Positions 12,225 to 24,189 of a stretch of 64,000 bases of DNA are shown here, piece by piece. The notes beneath the pieces were generated by a model. It was not told where the DNA came from. It saw only the letters and a program-made list of their open reading frames with translations, and ran no database searches. The stretch is from contig JADFUC010002379.1 in the NCBI GenBank assembly GCA_019722365.1, positions 23,741 to 87,740 on the forward strand, in the 5' to 3' direction. Within the stretch, counting starts at the first letter, position 1; every line of letters begins with the position of its first letter. Origin of the DNA: Lithospermum erythrorhizon. Lineage: Eukaryota > Streptophyta > Magnoliopsida > Boraginales > Boraginaceae. Position numbers and translations under genes: made by a program.

Positions 12225-12560
12225 AGGAGCAACAGCTGGGCTTATCTTTCTCTGTGAAGGACTTCGAGGGGATAGAGTTCCCTCATGAAGTGGGGCGGAT
12301 GCTGGTAGATATCCTGTTTCTGGATGCAAATCTCAAGTTAAATGAGCCGGTAGATCAGGCCGGTCACACTCTATTGGTAGGGGTTCACGTATCTATTTAG
12401 CTGAAGTCCCCTCAACAAGGGAATTTACTGTTAACGTGGGTAAACATCCGTGAAGAAAGCTAAGATGGTAGAATTCAATATTGTGGACATGGCGAATGGA
12501 GCTTATAATGGAATTATCGGCCGGCCCGGGGCTGTCATTGGGGCTTGAGGCAAACAAGTG
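12225..12560 (+). pseudogene. Tat-like gypsy: aspartic protease remnant, active-site segment deleted
   Basis: The plus strand reads LSFSVKDFEGIEFPHE, then RMLVDILFLDANLK, and later GIIGRPGAVIG. In this family the middle block normally carries the D-T-G triad within a DTGSSAD-ILF context. Here D is followed directly by ILF, as if an in-frame segment of about six residues had been lost. The ILGRPG-type block is still recognisable at about 12510-12540. Protease would normally mature the gag-pol polyprotein; this copy cannot. Confidence 0.6.
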
Positions 12561-12979
12561 TCCTTTATACACCTAAAGCATGAAGCCCAAATGTGCAATG
12601 GGACAAGAGATACAGTAGCCAAAGAAGGTGCTGGATAAGACCGCTTCCAAGCGTATAAAGCTGCACAAGGAGTGAGGGCACCATCCCGGGACCGGAAGGC
12701 TTGGGGATCGTAATGTGGCGCACTCGAGGTCCCTGTAAGTGCCCTGCAAGGCGGGCAGCCACGATGAGACATATCCCGCTCGGCGAGAGGATCCGCTAAG
12801 GTCTTCAAGATTAGAACTATAAGCCGGGGGGGTGCAGCACCAGGCCATGCCTATCTCGAGTCCTCATGAGTACCTGGATATCTTTGCACGGAGCCAAAAA
12901 GATGCCTAAGTGACCGAGGCGTTAGTTCACCAACCAGAAAGTTGATCCACATACCCCCAAGATCAACAAGGTCCGCCTG

Positions 12980-13910
12980 GCGATTGTTACCCTCTGCCTA
13001 ACATTGATAGGGTGGTGGACTCAAGTGCCGGATACAATGTGGTGGATTTCCTGGATGCCTTCCGGGGCTATCACCATATATTCATGGCAGAGGAAGACGC
13101 GAGAAACTATGTTTAGAATCTCTGAGTGGCATCTATCAGTTGAAGGTCATGGCCTTCGCTTGAAGAACGTATGGGCCAGTATACAGGAAGGTGAACAAGG
13201 TGTTCTCCAATTCGCATTGGCCGGAACACAGATCTACGCGATTTACATACTCAATAAGAGTCGGGAGGCGGCGGATCATGCAGCCAACTTCCGGGAGAAA
13301 TTTTAACTTACTTCAAAGTATAAGATTTGGCTTAACCTTAAAAGTGTGCCCTTGGAGTGTCTTTGAAAAGTTCCTGGCTACATATTCAGCCAACAAGCAC
13401 TGTCTAGTATCCCGCAGACTGATAGAAGTCCGCCTCTTCTTCATAGCCATTAAGAAGTGAGATTTTGAAATGGACTGAGCGCGAAGCCTTCAAGCTGAAG
13501 GCGATTTCTACAATCTCCTCACCGCCGGGTAATGGCCGTGTATGGGGATACCTGTATCTTACTCATGTGTTTCAGAAAGTCAAGACCAAAGAAATATTCT
13601 TATCCGGAAGTGAGGCGTCCGCAGGCTACGTACTACGCCAACCGGGTCATAAAGTGGGCTGACAAGAAATCTTCACTGTGAAACTCAAAACCATACTTTG
13701 AGGCATATCGTGGAAGCCACACATCAACGCCCGGCGCATGATATCGATAGTTTTGCCGCCCGGATCGATAGTCGCTCGGCTATGTACCGGCAATTTGACT
13801 GCTGGTGTCAAGGAAGAGTATAAAAGATCGCTCGCAGACTTCATGGTTGAATGTACCTAATGGCCATTTACGTATACCCGGTTAATCAACCTGGTAGAAA
13901 GCCGCTGAGC
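12980..13910 (+). pseudogene. Tat-like gypsy: reverse transcriptase and RNase H remnant
   Basis: Visible RT blocks are IDRVVDSSAGYNVVDFLDAF and GYHHIFMAEEDA (about 13000-13100), then GLRLKNVWASIQ, and IYAIYILNKSREAADHAANF where the family has the YIDDM box, so the catalytic Asp pair is lost. RNase H-like pieces follow (FEAYRGSHTSTPGA, about 13700-13740). Stops and frame changes are many. Order and spacing fit a gypsy pol. Confidence 0.65.
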
Positions 13911-14149
13911 GTAGGTCCGTTGTTATAGTAGACGCGAAATAAACTCGCGTTCAAAAGGTGAATCCTATCGTGGTCCCCCAAGGGTCAAGCAAAATTGAGT
14001 ACGCCTTGAGACTGGCCACAACCATGAACAACGAGGTCGTAGTAATGTAAGCACTCGCTGGTCTTTCATTAGCAAATTCTTTCTATGCAGCACATTCATA
14101 TGTGATTTTGATTCTTAGTTGCGTGAGCCATAAGTGAAGCGGCAATTTT

Positions 14150-16490
14150 AAAATTGATGAAGCAAAGGAAAGGGTCAGAGGGATATCTCATGGAGGGTCC
14201 GAAATTGGCTGCATTCTTTCACCTGCCACATGGAGCATGCTCTAGAATCGTGAAAGCGGATGACTATTTCAACCGTCTAATGCAAAGTATGGGACACTTC
14301 CCGATTCCACCCCCGATAGAATGGGTGGCTAAGAAGCCTTTTGACAAGGAAGCGATGGATAATGTCCCGGATGGGCGGGGGGGACTGCCTAAACCATGTA
14401 TAAAGTTATCGCTGGATGCCCCAAGAACCCATCCTCCCCAAGCATCCCCCGGTGGCTAAACTACGGTATACCTTGGTGGATGAAGTCTCTACCAAATGAC
14501 CTTCTAGGGCCTAGTGTCAAGTTTCTCACCAGTGGCGGGTCAATGCATGGTCGTAAGAGATGTACTGGGCACGCAAGGAAACTACATCAATCGTGGGGAA
14601 AAGCCCTCGCATAAGATCTCATGATCGGAATATTTTTTCCATCTCAGCCAAGGATGCCTGTGATCATGTACGAGAAAAGCGACTCATGCCGAGGAATGCC
14701 AAATTGCTAGAAATATGAGATATTTGAATAATGCCCGTTGAACAATTTGATTGTACAACCGACATTAACTCTATTTAAGTTTAAGTTCATGATACGCTCG
14801 ATTATATGGTAATGTTCGTGATAGATACTCGATGTGACACTAGGATTATGACGATTACTAGGTATACTCATAATTAATATAATATCAAATAATGTTCGGT
14901 TAACATTTATTAGTATATGGCTTTTGTTAACGGTTTGTAAGCCACCCACATAAATCTAAATCGAAGTCATAATTTAATTATAACTTCCTCGGAGTTTAAA
15001 AATAGAATTAGCACAATATCATATAAAATTCCACTCAGTTGAACTCACCCCTTGTTCGACAAAATAGGGATAAGGAGGAGGTTACAAATGCTCCTCTTCT
15101 CCACACAGATGGCTTTGATTTTGTAGACAAGCAGGGAAGGTTCTGAACCCCGTCTAAGTTCCCGACCAAGATGAGGAGAGTAGCGTGGAAGAGTTTTTAT
15201 GACTCTTTTCGAGTGGCCTAAAAAGTAGGAATTTTGATACCTATATAAATGCCACTTTTTGGAGATAAAAAATTGCTCATTCACTTTTGGTATTCATTGA
15301 GAAATAAAATAAAGGCAAAATTTCTCCTCTTTAGTCGATCAAGAGGTAAAAAAACCTTCGATCTTTTGCCCAACCTCTTCTACAGCTTTAATATTTTAAA
15401 GGAGTTCTAATAAACTCTCGGAAGGACTGTTCGCTCACATGACAATTTGACGACATGCTGATGCCTCGGTGGACTTCCATCATATTATTCCACTGCTACT
15501 CTAATTATTCCTAAAGAACGGTACATATTTCTGTCTCTTTAATTATTATTTATGCAACTAGTAGTGATCATGGAATTCGTATCCATAGTATTTTAGAATA
15601 TTATTTATACAATAGAATCACCAACACCAGCATCCCTCATCCGCCTCCACATGAGATGGTTAGCATACTTTGTCTAGTGCCTTCTAATGCTGGGCATCGA
15701 TGAGTAGTAGGGGACCTCCCGGCACCTCGAGGCAAAGAGGGTATTCTATTGTATGTAGACTACTTCACTAAGTGGGTAGGATAAACCAACATCGGGCAAG
15801 ATCAAGTACGTGTACCAGCCTCGAGGCATCTTCACCCGGCCTGGGGGTATCCCTGCCATCGTCACTAATAATGGAACGCAGCTTCACGCCTCGGGGATCA
15901 AGATCTGCGGCTTAGAGCCGATATATAACACCGGATAGCCTCCGTGTCATATCCCAAGCAATGGGTAGTGGAAGCCATGAACCCGGTAATTTCTGGCGCT
16001 GCCAAAGTCGTTCCAAGAGGGAGTGCTGTCGGGACCGTAAGCCTCTAACGGTACTCATGGTCCTTCCGCACTATCCAATCGCATCGTAGCACCCTCTCAC
16101 CGGTGTATGATCCGATGCCCCTGCTAAGCTGCTGGAGATTCACTTAGAGACTGCTCGAGTGTCATATTATGACGAAATGATAACGAAATAGGGTCATGGC
16201 TCAACCTGGACTGGTTGAGGGAGAATCGGGCCGCTGTTAATAGGATGGCCCGATACAAAGGCAAAGACAGTCAGCCACTACAACAAGATTGTCCGGGCTA
16301 CACACCTCCCGGTGGGAGATCTCTGCCCTTAAAGTACCATTGTGTATCCGTCACGGAAACTCCAAAAGCCGGGAGGTCCTCCCAGGCCTCCATATTTTCC
16401 TCGAGCTGCGTCACCACGCATGAATTGGAAACCTTTGAAGGACGCTAAGTGCCACGATCATGGAACGTATGCCACTTGAGGAAATACTAT
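14150..16490 (+). pseudogene. Tat-like gypsy: integrase remnant, interrupted by a copia-type LTR
   Basis: The first part (14150-14700) is followed by the inserted LTR at 14705-15625. Integrase sequence then resumes with GPPGTSRQRG, a YFTKWV-like stretch, and the C-terminal series YNKIVRATHLPVGDL, then HELETFEGR and VPRSWNVCHLRKYYM, where the family pattern ends. The interruption and several stops make it non-functional. Confidence 0.65.
14705..15625 (+). mobile_element. Copia-type LTR inserted in the gypsy integrase (solo LTR)
   Basis: It is related to 48985-49757. Shared segments include ttcggttaacatttatta, tggcttttgtta, gctcattcactttt, cttttagt, ggtacatatttctgtctc / ggtatatatatttctatc, and the 3' stretch attcgtatccatagtatt. 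No copia coding follows it, and gypsy integrase continues on its far side, so it is a solo LTR. The ends are approximate; no clear 5-bp target duplication was found. Confidence 0.6.
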
Positions 16491-16494
16491 ATGT

Positions 16495-18100
16495 AAAATC
16501 GTTTTTGTATTCTCTTTATTATGAATAAAATATTTGATTCAATCTTGAATATTCAAAAAGTTCTATATGGGTAGAGTATCAATTGATGTAAATTAATCTA
16601 AATGATTTCAGCATATGCTACCACCCGATCGTTGTGAGAATCAAATCCCTTTAATGACAAGGAGGAGGTCTGGTAAAGGAGATGTTCCATGTACACCACC
16701 CCTATCAAGGAAAGTGTTCATCCCCCATGCATAAGAGCAATGCAGGAGATCCGCACCTGGAATAAGCAGTGGACACAAAATCTTTTAAGGTAGGACCCTC
16801 AGCCAGAAGCTGCCAAGATCCTCCCCCGAATTAAAAAGGTCCGGAGGTGAGCCCGGCCAACATGGGAGGAGTAAATACCAAATGACAAAGAATAGAACTA
16901 AAGCGCAAAAGCAACAAAAGATGTGCAATAAAGACGAAGGACGGTAAAAGTAGAAAAATATATTATCAAAACCCCAAAGAGGGAGAGTACATGACATAAA
17001 ACCACCCCTATAACAGGATTCATCGAAGCGGGGAAGCGGGTAATATGGTGTTGTCCACCACCACACTGGTACCGCCGCCTATACTCCTCAAATAAAGTCG
17101 GGAGTGTTTGACTTGCCCTGAAGTTCGCAATCTAAGTCGTGACAAGCATAAAGAACAATAATGTAGTGGCATCTCGAAGGTTGTCTTGGGAGGTAGTTTA
17201 CGCTGCACTGTATAGAAAGCTGCTCGGTCAACAACGCCTCTTTGCCCTGGGCCTTTCAAATCCTGATTCAGAAGAACATCCTGTAGCGGTTAAGCACTGG
17301 GACGAAGACCCTGTATCTCTTGCTCCAACGCCTCCACTTTGAGACGCCCTCGGCTAGTTCTTCAGTTCAAGGTTTACTGCATATGGTAGTGTGACCATCG
17401 CTTAAAGCCTAAGAGGAAAAAAGACAAAATTGAAAAGAAACAATGGGGAGTCAGCGCCATCAAATAAAGAAAAGTTAAAGAAGGTGGAACTAAACCGGAG
17501 GTGAGGAAGTACCTGTAACCACAATCAATAAGCCTCGTGGGGCGCCTGAGGGCCAAAACCCGGCTATCCTTCTACATGATCCTCGCTCCAGAGTGGCGGT
17601 AGAGCCATGTGTGGTCTTTTCCCGGGGTAGTCTGGATGCATGTAAGACCTACAACGGATCGGAAGGAGAAGGAATGAGAAGAAGCATTGGGAGGCCACTT
17701 ACCCCCCGAGGACTTCGCCTTCTTCATAGGATGACGCCCTCTAGCGCTCTTTGGTACGTGCCATGTGGGGAAAAAGAAGTTTTTATGAATACCGTAGAGC
17801 CTTGAGGAAGACGAAGAAGAAATTGCAAGTATGAAATGAGGGGAGGCTTGTGTATGATCTTCCCAATTTATAGACAACATGAACCTTTCAAATCCAAAAG
17901 CGGCTTACTATAATAAAGTGAGAGGAAGCGGCAACCTTAAAAAGTCGCAATAATGCAAGGATAAGAAAAGACAAAACGACGTAAGCTCGAAGGCAAACGC
18001 CCCTCACAAGTACGAAGGTATCGGTGGGTTGCTGCGCGTGTGTTGAAGAGACCCCCCCATATTCGTGGATCCAACCCATAAAAATTTGCGGGTCCTGGGC
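16495..18100. other. Tat-like gypsy: region between integrase and right LTR
   Basis: About 1.6 kb, richer in GC than the surrounding intergenic DNA. The minus strand holds open stretches at 17572-17880 (with SARGRHPMKKAKSSGGKWPP), 17020-17259 and 16785-17066. Tat-lineage elements such as Grande and Retand are known for an extra, often antisense, ORF in this place. I cannot show that these fragments belong to it. Confidence 0.4.
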
Positions 18101-18103
18101 AAA

Positions 18104-18615
18104 TGATAACTCATAAATAAAATCTGATGATCTCAGAACCGCCCAACAAGATTGACCCTCCAAAATGGATCGTGACAAGCAGTGCAAAGCATCGAATAAA
18201 TGAACACGGACCATACGAGCGGGCCGTGATGCGAAAGCCTGTGTTAAATGGGTCGAAATTGCCCAAATTTCGGTAGTGGGAGTAAAGAATTGCTGAGACC
18301 AACGGCTCGTTTGCTCAATTAAGGTGGCAATTAAGATCATAATTACTCGATCCCCTTAATGAGCCACAAAATCATTAATCGGCAATAAAAGGGTCATCAA
18401 GGCTCCTAATTAAATAACGTCCAAATAGACTATAAAAGGTAAATCTAGAGGTCAAACTGGCAAGTTCACTTTGATACCCAAGCAAACTCTCTTTTCTCAA
18501 TCTAAACTCTTCGATCCATTACCGACTCATCATTTAATGTTTTCGGTTGGACAACCGGTCCTGTTTGTAGAACTCTCATTTGGACCACAGCGTATCAAAG
18601 TTCTCAACTGAAGAT
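18104..18615 (+). repeat. Right LTR of the Tat-like gypsy element
   Basis: It starts at about tgataactcataaataaa and ends near ccatca. It is the direct-repeat partner of 7019-7520, with the same block order. Confidence 0.8.
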
Positions 18616-20900
18616 GGCGATCCTATTCCATCATCAATGAAACCGACCAAATCATTAGTACCAGTTAAAACTTATTATGAAAGTATTCATATATATAACA
18701 GAAAATTTAAGTTTTGAAATGAGGGTGAGTCAAAATGTAGATTTATAAAATTTTAATAAAATATGTGACATTTCAAAAAAATCAAGCCTGACCAAGGCCT
18801 ACTTTTGTTCTAACATACCTCCACCTATGTTAATGGAGGAACTATAACGTAGAATCTCATATCAAAGCGAACTTAAAAAAAGAATTATGTACTTTACTCT
18901 ATGCATTTTATTTATCTCATCATTGTCAGTTGGTTGGGGGAATTATTTTGAGTCTTAAGTCCTAACACATTTAGGGTTATATGTGATATTATTAACAAGC
19001 TAGCTTGATAAAATGTTAATAGTTCATGATTTCTATTTAAAATTAATTAAAAATATAGGAAGTAAATCAACATCTTATTAATTAAGCTGTATCTTCTAAT
19101 GTGGAATTGAGTTCATTCACAATTTCATTATTTTTGGATTTTAGGTTCATATTATTTCAAGATAAACCAAACTTCCCTATTATTTTATTAATAAAATATA
19201 TGATTACATTTTCTCTTTGATATAAATCTTTTCTTACACTATAAACAATTAGTTATATAAAGTAAGAACTAAAATAATTTTGGTGAAACATATATATCAA
19301 ATAATAATACTTTTAATGTATTTTACTATTACAATAACAATTTTTATTAAAATAAAAATTACATGTGTCAATTAAAACTGTAAAATTTATTAATTTTAAT
19401 TACTGCAAATCAAACTAAACAAGTTTTTTTTTATTATTTCTATTGAAAAGATCTTCCCATCAAATTGAATCTCTCTATCCCATATAACTTTTTCACCAAA
19501 TGAGTGTTAAACAATGATCTTTAGTTCTTCAGAATTCTTGCGACCCTATCACCTATCACTGAAATTATGACATTTAGAATTTTTGCAAGTCTACTTTAAC
19601 ATTAACGCACTTTATGTTAGAAAAAGTTATGTTATATTGAGATAATTGATATGTGATGAAGTAAAAAATGAAAGAATAGCACATTGCTGAAAATTGGGGA
19701 CTTAAGTCTCGTTTCAAGTCCCTCTCTCGGCGCCGAAGGGACCTCAAGTGGACTTAAGTCCCTGCTTATTAATCACAAGCTTCGGAGTCCAAAGGAGAAT
19801 CTAAAATGAAGCATGGACTTGGAATGCGTTGAAAATATGAAAAAGTGATATGCATGTCTCTTGAAGGATTGTAACTTAAACAAAGTTTATGTGGATATTT
19901 TCTAATTTCTATGATGACAACTCGTATTTATGGGTGTGACAATGCATCCAAGTGATGCAACTATCACACAGTCAAGAGGTTTTGTGCAATTAAAAAGAGA
20001 GTTTAAGAGTTATTTTCAATACTTAGAAAATCTGAGAAATTTCATTTCATTTTTACTCTCTTTAAAACTCATATTAAAATATCCTCATTCTATTTTTATA
20101 CATCTTTAGCATTGTCTTATCCACCAATACAACCTTTGTGTATAGACAAAGTATTATATTTAGGAAAACATTCATTTGTGATTCAAGTCTTGTAATACTT
20201 AGTTTAGTTTAAATTTTAACATTGTTGTACATCTTGTAGTAGTTGCTTAGTGAAATAAGTTTTATTTCCTTCACTTTAAGCCTTTAGGGTGCGCCTAATT
20301 TGAAAGAGATATGAGAAATAGTTTCCTAAACATATGTAGTAATTAAACTTAGATATAGTCCTCCTTCATCTTATATTTTGACTTTTAGAAATTCTTTATT
20401 AAAATAATTAGTACGTTTTTTGTTCCGACTATAAAGAAAAAAGAGACTCAGCATGTATATTTTTCCAAATTAAATTTGTTAGCCACAAACTTTCTCGCCT
20501 ATTTTACCTCTTTAGTGAACGTGACGCAATGCATAGCTTAAAATTCAATCCAAGATACGCAACAATAATGCTAAGTACAATTTTTACAATTTTTATAGCG
20601 AGTTCATTTAATATTTCCTTACATTTATACGCTATAATGTGTATGATGTTAATGCACATACACAACGCAGACAAAGTGATATATAATATATACTTAATGA
20701 GACTAATAATAATGTGGTAACATAATTTCTAATTTTTATGTGTATTATTCTCATGTACTTAGAAATTGTAATATTAATTCCTCAATATCAAAAAACAATT
20801 TTAACAAATGAAAATAGTATAGTAGGTTGAAAATATTACCGTTTTGATATATTTTCCATTCAAAATATATAAATTCAAAATTGAAAAAGTTAATCATCAA
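18616..20900. other. AT-rich intergenic DNA with a short hairpin
   Basis: No coding region is supported. A 63-codon frame at 20529-20720 looks random. The only structure seen is the inverted repeat at 19697-19765. Confidence 0.4.
19697..19765. repeat. Imperfect inverted repeat (hairpin)
   Basis: The arms ggggacttaagtc...caagtccct and agggacctcaag...gacttaagtccc surround a core ctctcggcgccga. Each arm is about 27 bp. It lies in AT-rich DNA and is clearly richer in GC than its flanks. Confidence 0.65.
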
Positions 20901-20914
20901 AAATCGAAACTTGA

Positions 20915-22065
20915 TAAGTGTGATGAAACTTTAAAAAGATCTACAAGTTTTCATCTTCAAAAAACCTTAATCATTTTTAATTTCAAAGTATAAGAAAAGT
21001 ATACTATACTTCAAAAAAGTAATTTCTAATTTTGTTTCACAATTTGAAATGACTTCATTCGACAATAATTGAAGGTTGTAATTTTAGACTTAGTCTTAAT
21101 TTTCATGTCAACTATAAGAATGTGAATATAATTTTTTAATGTCAAAGTTAAGGTTTTTTTTTTATATTTTTTGTTAATATAGTCATTGTTCTATATATAT
21201 TCTTTATATCTCATTTTTGGATTTTAAATAGTTATTTTGATGTTTTTTAATTTTTTTTGTTAAACGTTAAAGTTAATAATGTTCAAGTTAGTATTAGAAT
21301 ATGAAATTACTTATGATAACTATTTAAATAAATAAATTATATTGCTTATTTATGTCAAACATGAAAATAGAAAATAACGCCCAACTAGACAATAACGTGT
21401 GCTCAAACGAATTATCCATGTGTCCTATCTATATTTGCTTTCTAATCCAATATGCATTGTCTATGCTTAAATAGACAACGAATATGTGTTCTGCTTGTTG
21501 GTTTCTTAAACTGAAAGCAGCACCGAAAGTGTGTCGATTGATAACCCAAATATGTCTTTAATTTTTAGGAAAAAAATGGATAAAAATTCAATTGTAGTTG
21601 GCTAATTAATTTTTTATATTAATTATGGTATATTTGAAGTTGGTTATAAGTGATGAAACCTTAACAAGATCTACAAGTCTTCATCTTCAAAAACTTAATC
21701 ATTTTAATTTCAAAGTATACGAAAAAGCATAATTACAACTTAAAAAAACATTTAATTTTGTTTTATGAATTTGGAAATGAGTTCATCCATAATTCGGTAA
21801 GTTGTACTTCAAGATCTCTAGTCTTAATTTTCATGTTAACTTTCTAAATGTGAATGTAATTTTTAAATGTCAAAGTTAAGATTATTTTTTATATTTTGTT
21901 AATATAAATAATGTTTTATATATATTTATATCTAATGTTGGATTTTAAATAGTTATTTTGATCTTTTAATTTTTTTTTTTGATAAAGGTTAAAGTACAAT
22001 ATTCAAGCACATAAAAAATATGAAATTATTTATGATAACTATTTAAATAAATAAATTATATTGAT
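20915..22065 (+). repeat. Direct duplication of about 430 bp (20915-21346 and 21645-22065)
   Basis: The two copies share, in order, gatgaaac, agatctacaag, cttcatcttcaaaaa / ttcatcttcaaaaaa, tagtcttaattttcatgt, tgtcaaagttaag, ttttaaatagttattttgat and gataactatttaaataaa. The offset is about 730 bp, with an unrelated 300-bp spacer between them. No ORF runs through either copy. Confidence 0.75.
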
Positions 22066-22179
22066 CGCCTAACTAGTATAAATTTGCATGCTTAACAATT
22101 ATTAAACTAATTGGGGTAAATGAAAGAAAGCATAATACCTGACACTACTACAGGTATGGTAATAATGCTCAAGTTAGCT

Positions 22180-22390
22180 TAGGCCCAACCAAAGATAAAT
22201 TTTGTTTGTGCTCTTTACTTTAATTAATAATAATTAATTAATTAATAATTGATAGAATAAAATTGAATAATAAATTAATAACATATAATTAATTTAATAA
22301 CATATAAATAAGTAATAATTGATAATTAGTAATAATCTAATTATATGTTAATATTAATTAATAATTGATTGAAAAAAATTGAAGAATAAA
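22180..22390. repeat. Low-complexity AT-rich tract
   Basis: Repeated taattaataattgat and aattaataacatata motifs. No other structure is visible. Confidence 0.7.
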
Positions 22391-22724
22391 ACTAATGCAC
22401 TGCTTTATATATCCAACTGTGGACGTTATATTGCTAATTTAACGAAAATCGTGTGTACGGTGGAATGTTAAATGAGCATTCTACAACATTAAAACTTTTA
22501 CCCAATATGTATACAAAATGCTGGATTGAATTTTATGCATTATGACAAGCTCGCTAAGGGTAAAATAAGCAAAAAATTTGTATTGGAAAATTTATGAATA
22601 AAAAATAATTCCCACTCCTCGCTATGTCGTCGATGGTTACTTGCTCGCACGGATTAACCTAGTTTTTCCAAATCATTGTCTTCTCATATACCACTTACGT
22701 AGCCCACTAAGAAGTTCATGTCAA

Positions 22725-22860
22725 TGTTTCGAGGCATAGCATAATGGTAAAGTTTATATGATCAACTGGAGAGAATACTTTGTTGACATATTACAAGGGT
22801 TATTTCTGGTTTCGTGAGCCGTTGGTCTTCTTCCTTATAGAAATGTTATTAGGGCACATC
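22725..22860 (+). mobile_element. tRNA-derived SINE relic (Au-SINE-like)
   Basis: It has an A-box-like catagcataatggtaaagt, a B-box-like ggtttcgtgagcc about 85 bp later, and then atagaaatgttattaggg, which recalls the body of plant Au-type SINEs. It is old and diverged. No tRNA cloverleaf can be closed, so it is not a tRNA gene. Confidence 0.4.
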
Positions 22861-23339
22861 TCTCGATTTACAATTCATCAAGAGCCTCTGGCACATCTGG
22901 AGGAGAACCAACGTCCTTATTAAAAGATCAATATTCCGATCACATGATCCAAGCCGGGTTTGATTATTTTGCATCAAAGTATTAATTCATGAAGATGCAT
23001 TGCTTTATACTCCGTATGTTTACTATATAGAAATATCATGATCGAATGACTTTCCTTTTGTTGCAGAAGTAAAGAGCAAAGTTAAAAAGTCACAATATCA
23101 TTTGACGATAAGAGTGAATGACGGATTCCCAAAGAACTTTTCAAGATTGTACCTAATTAACGATTTAGTTAGTTGAATGCTATCCATCACTTGGACGATA
23201 GGAAATACTCCTACTCCTGTATTTGAAACTTTTAGATTCTAGATATATTTGGATGAGATATTTTCAACCTAAATATATGGTAATGATTTGTATTATTCTC
23301 ATCTCTTAGAGAGTTGATTTAATTAAAGCTTGTTGAAGA
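22861..23339. other. Intergenic DNA before the Tekay-like element
   Basis: No gene or repeat is recognised. Confidence 0.35.
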
Positions 23340-23449
23340 TTTAGGGGTGTGGAAGACTTGGTAAGATTTTCGAAAATCTGCTAACAAGTCTAAGGCCATA
23401 TTTAGAGATTTTCGTGGAGAAAAGCAAAACAAAGTCAAACATTTAAAAT

Positions 23450-23860
23450 CAACTAAACTCTAACTTCATACCTCAAATTTGTAGGAAAAGAGACGGGAAA
23501 GTTTTAATAATCAACTCATATCTTAATAAAGAAGTCAGGCCATTTAAATGGAAGAGAAATTTTTCTTGTTTCCAACCCCAGTAAGGAATGAGAAGATTTT
23601 TTTTCGGTGTTGTGTTTGATAACCGATGAGAGTGTATAACTTAGCTCCTAAGTCTTAGAATAACAGTTTCAGCTCCATTTTTTAAGTTGAATCAATTTAT
23701 CAAACACTTTAATCTATAGAACTTAATTCGAATTATCCATGGCTACTACTACTAAATTATAAATGTAATTCTGCCTGAAGAAATTGTATTAATTAATATT
23801 ATTATCGAAATTAATCGGAACGGTTATTAATTCAATTCTCCTAATAAAATTTCGACTTAA
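23450..23860 (-). repeat. LTR (3' side in element sense) of the Tekay-like element
   Basis: It shares with 27070-27478 the blocks tacctcaaattt, gaaaagttttaataatcaactc, tggaagagaaatttttcttg, gagaagatttttt, actaaattataaatg and attaatattattatcgaaattaa. The outer limit may reach about 23340. Confidence 0.65.
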
Positions 23861-24189
23861 ATTTGACAACCCAAACAACTAAGAACATATATAGCAACAC
23901 TAAATCAACACTATATAAAATAAAAGCAATACTAACTCACATCTCCTCGAAAAGCTGCGGGTAACTTGTTCCTCATCTCATCCCTCACGCTCCCAAGCTC
24001 AGCCTCCTCTACAATGGCGATTCCTCCATTTAACTTTCACTAAGGCCAATACCTTATTCCTCAAACCTCTCCTTCCGGGTCCGTAATTTCAGTTTTTCCT
24101 AAACGTGAGGTCCTCCTCAAGCTCCACCGAGGTGATTAAGAATATGCGACTCAATAGGATATAATTTCAACAGATACATAAACATATTA

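Larger units (their letters stand above)
7019..18615 (+). mobile_element. Ty3/gypsy retrotransposon, Tat-like lineage, nested and decayed
   Basis: Two direct repeats of about 500 bp (7019-7520 and about 18104-18615) flank an interior whose plus strand shows decayed gag, protease, RT, RNase H and integrase in gypsy order. The Tat-like label rests on the pre-protease block LSFSVKDFEGIEFPHE and on the integrase tail VPRSWNVCHLRKYYM, which closely follow the family's usual forms. The element is cut by a Tekay-type LTR (7519-10560), directly behind the left LTR, and by a copia-type LTR (14705-15625) inside the integrase region. Stops and frameshifts are frequent, so it is inactive. Confidence 0.8.

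Noticed and set aside
10999..12300. Overlapping ORFs on both strands, possible host gene because of higher GC
   Set aside because: Position between gypsy LTR and protease and the frequent frame breaks fit decayed gag.
20529..20720. 63-codon ORF in AT-rich intergenic DNA
   Set aside because: Random-looking composition, no neighbours, length expected by chance.
22725..22860. tRNA gene
   Set aside because: A and B boxes are too far apart and no cloverleaf or CCA-side stem forms; a SINE relic fits better.
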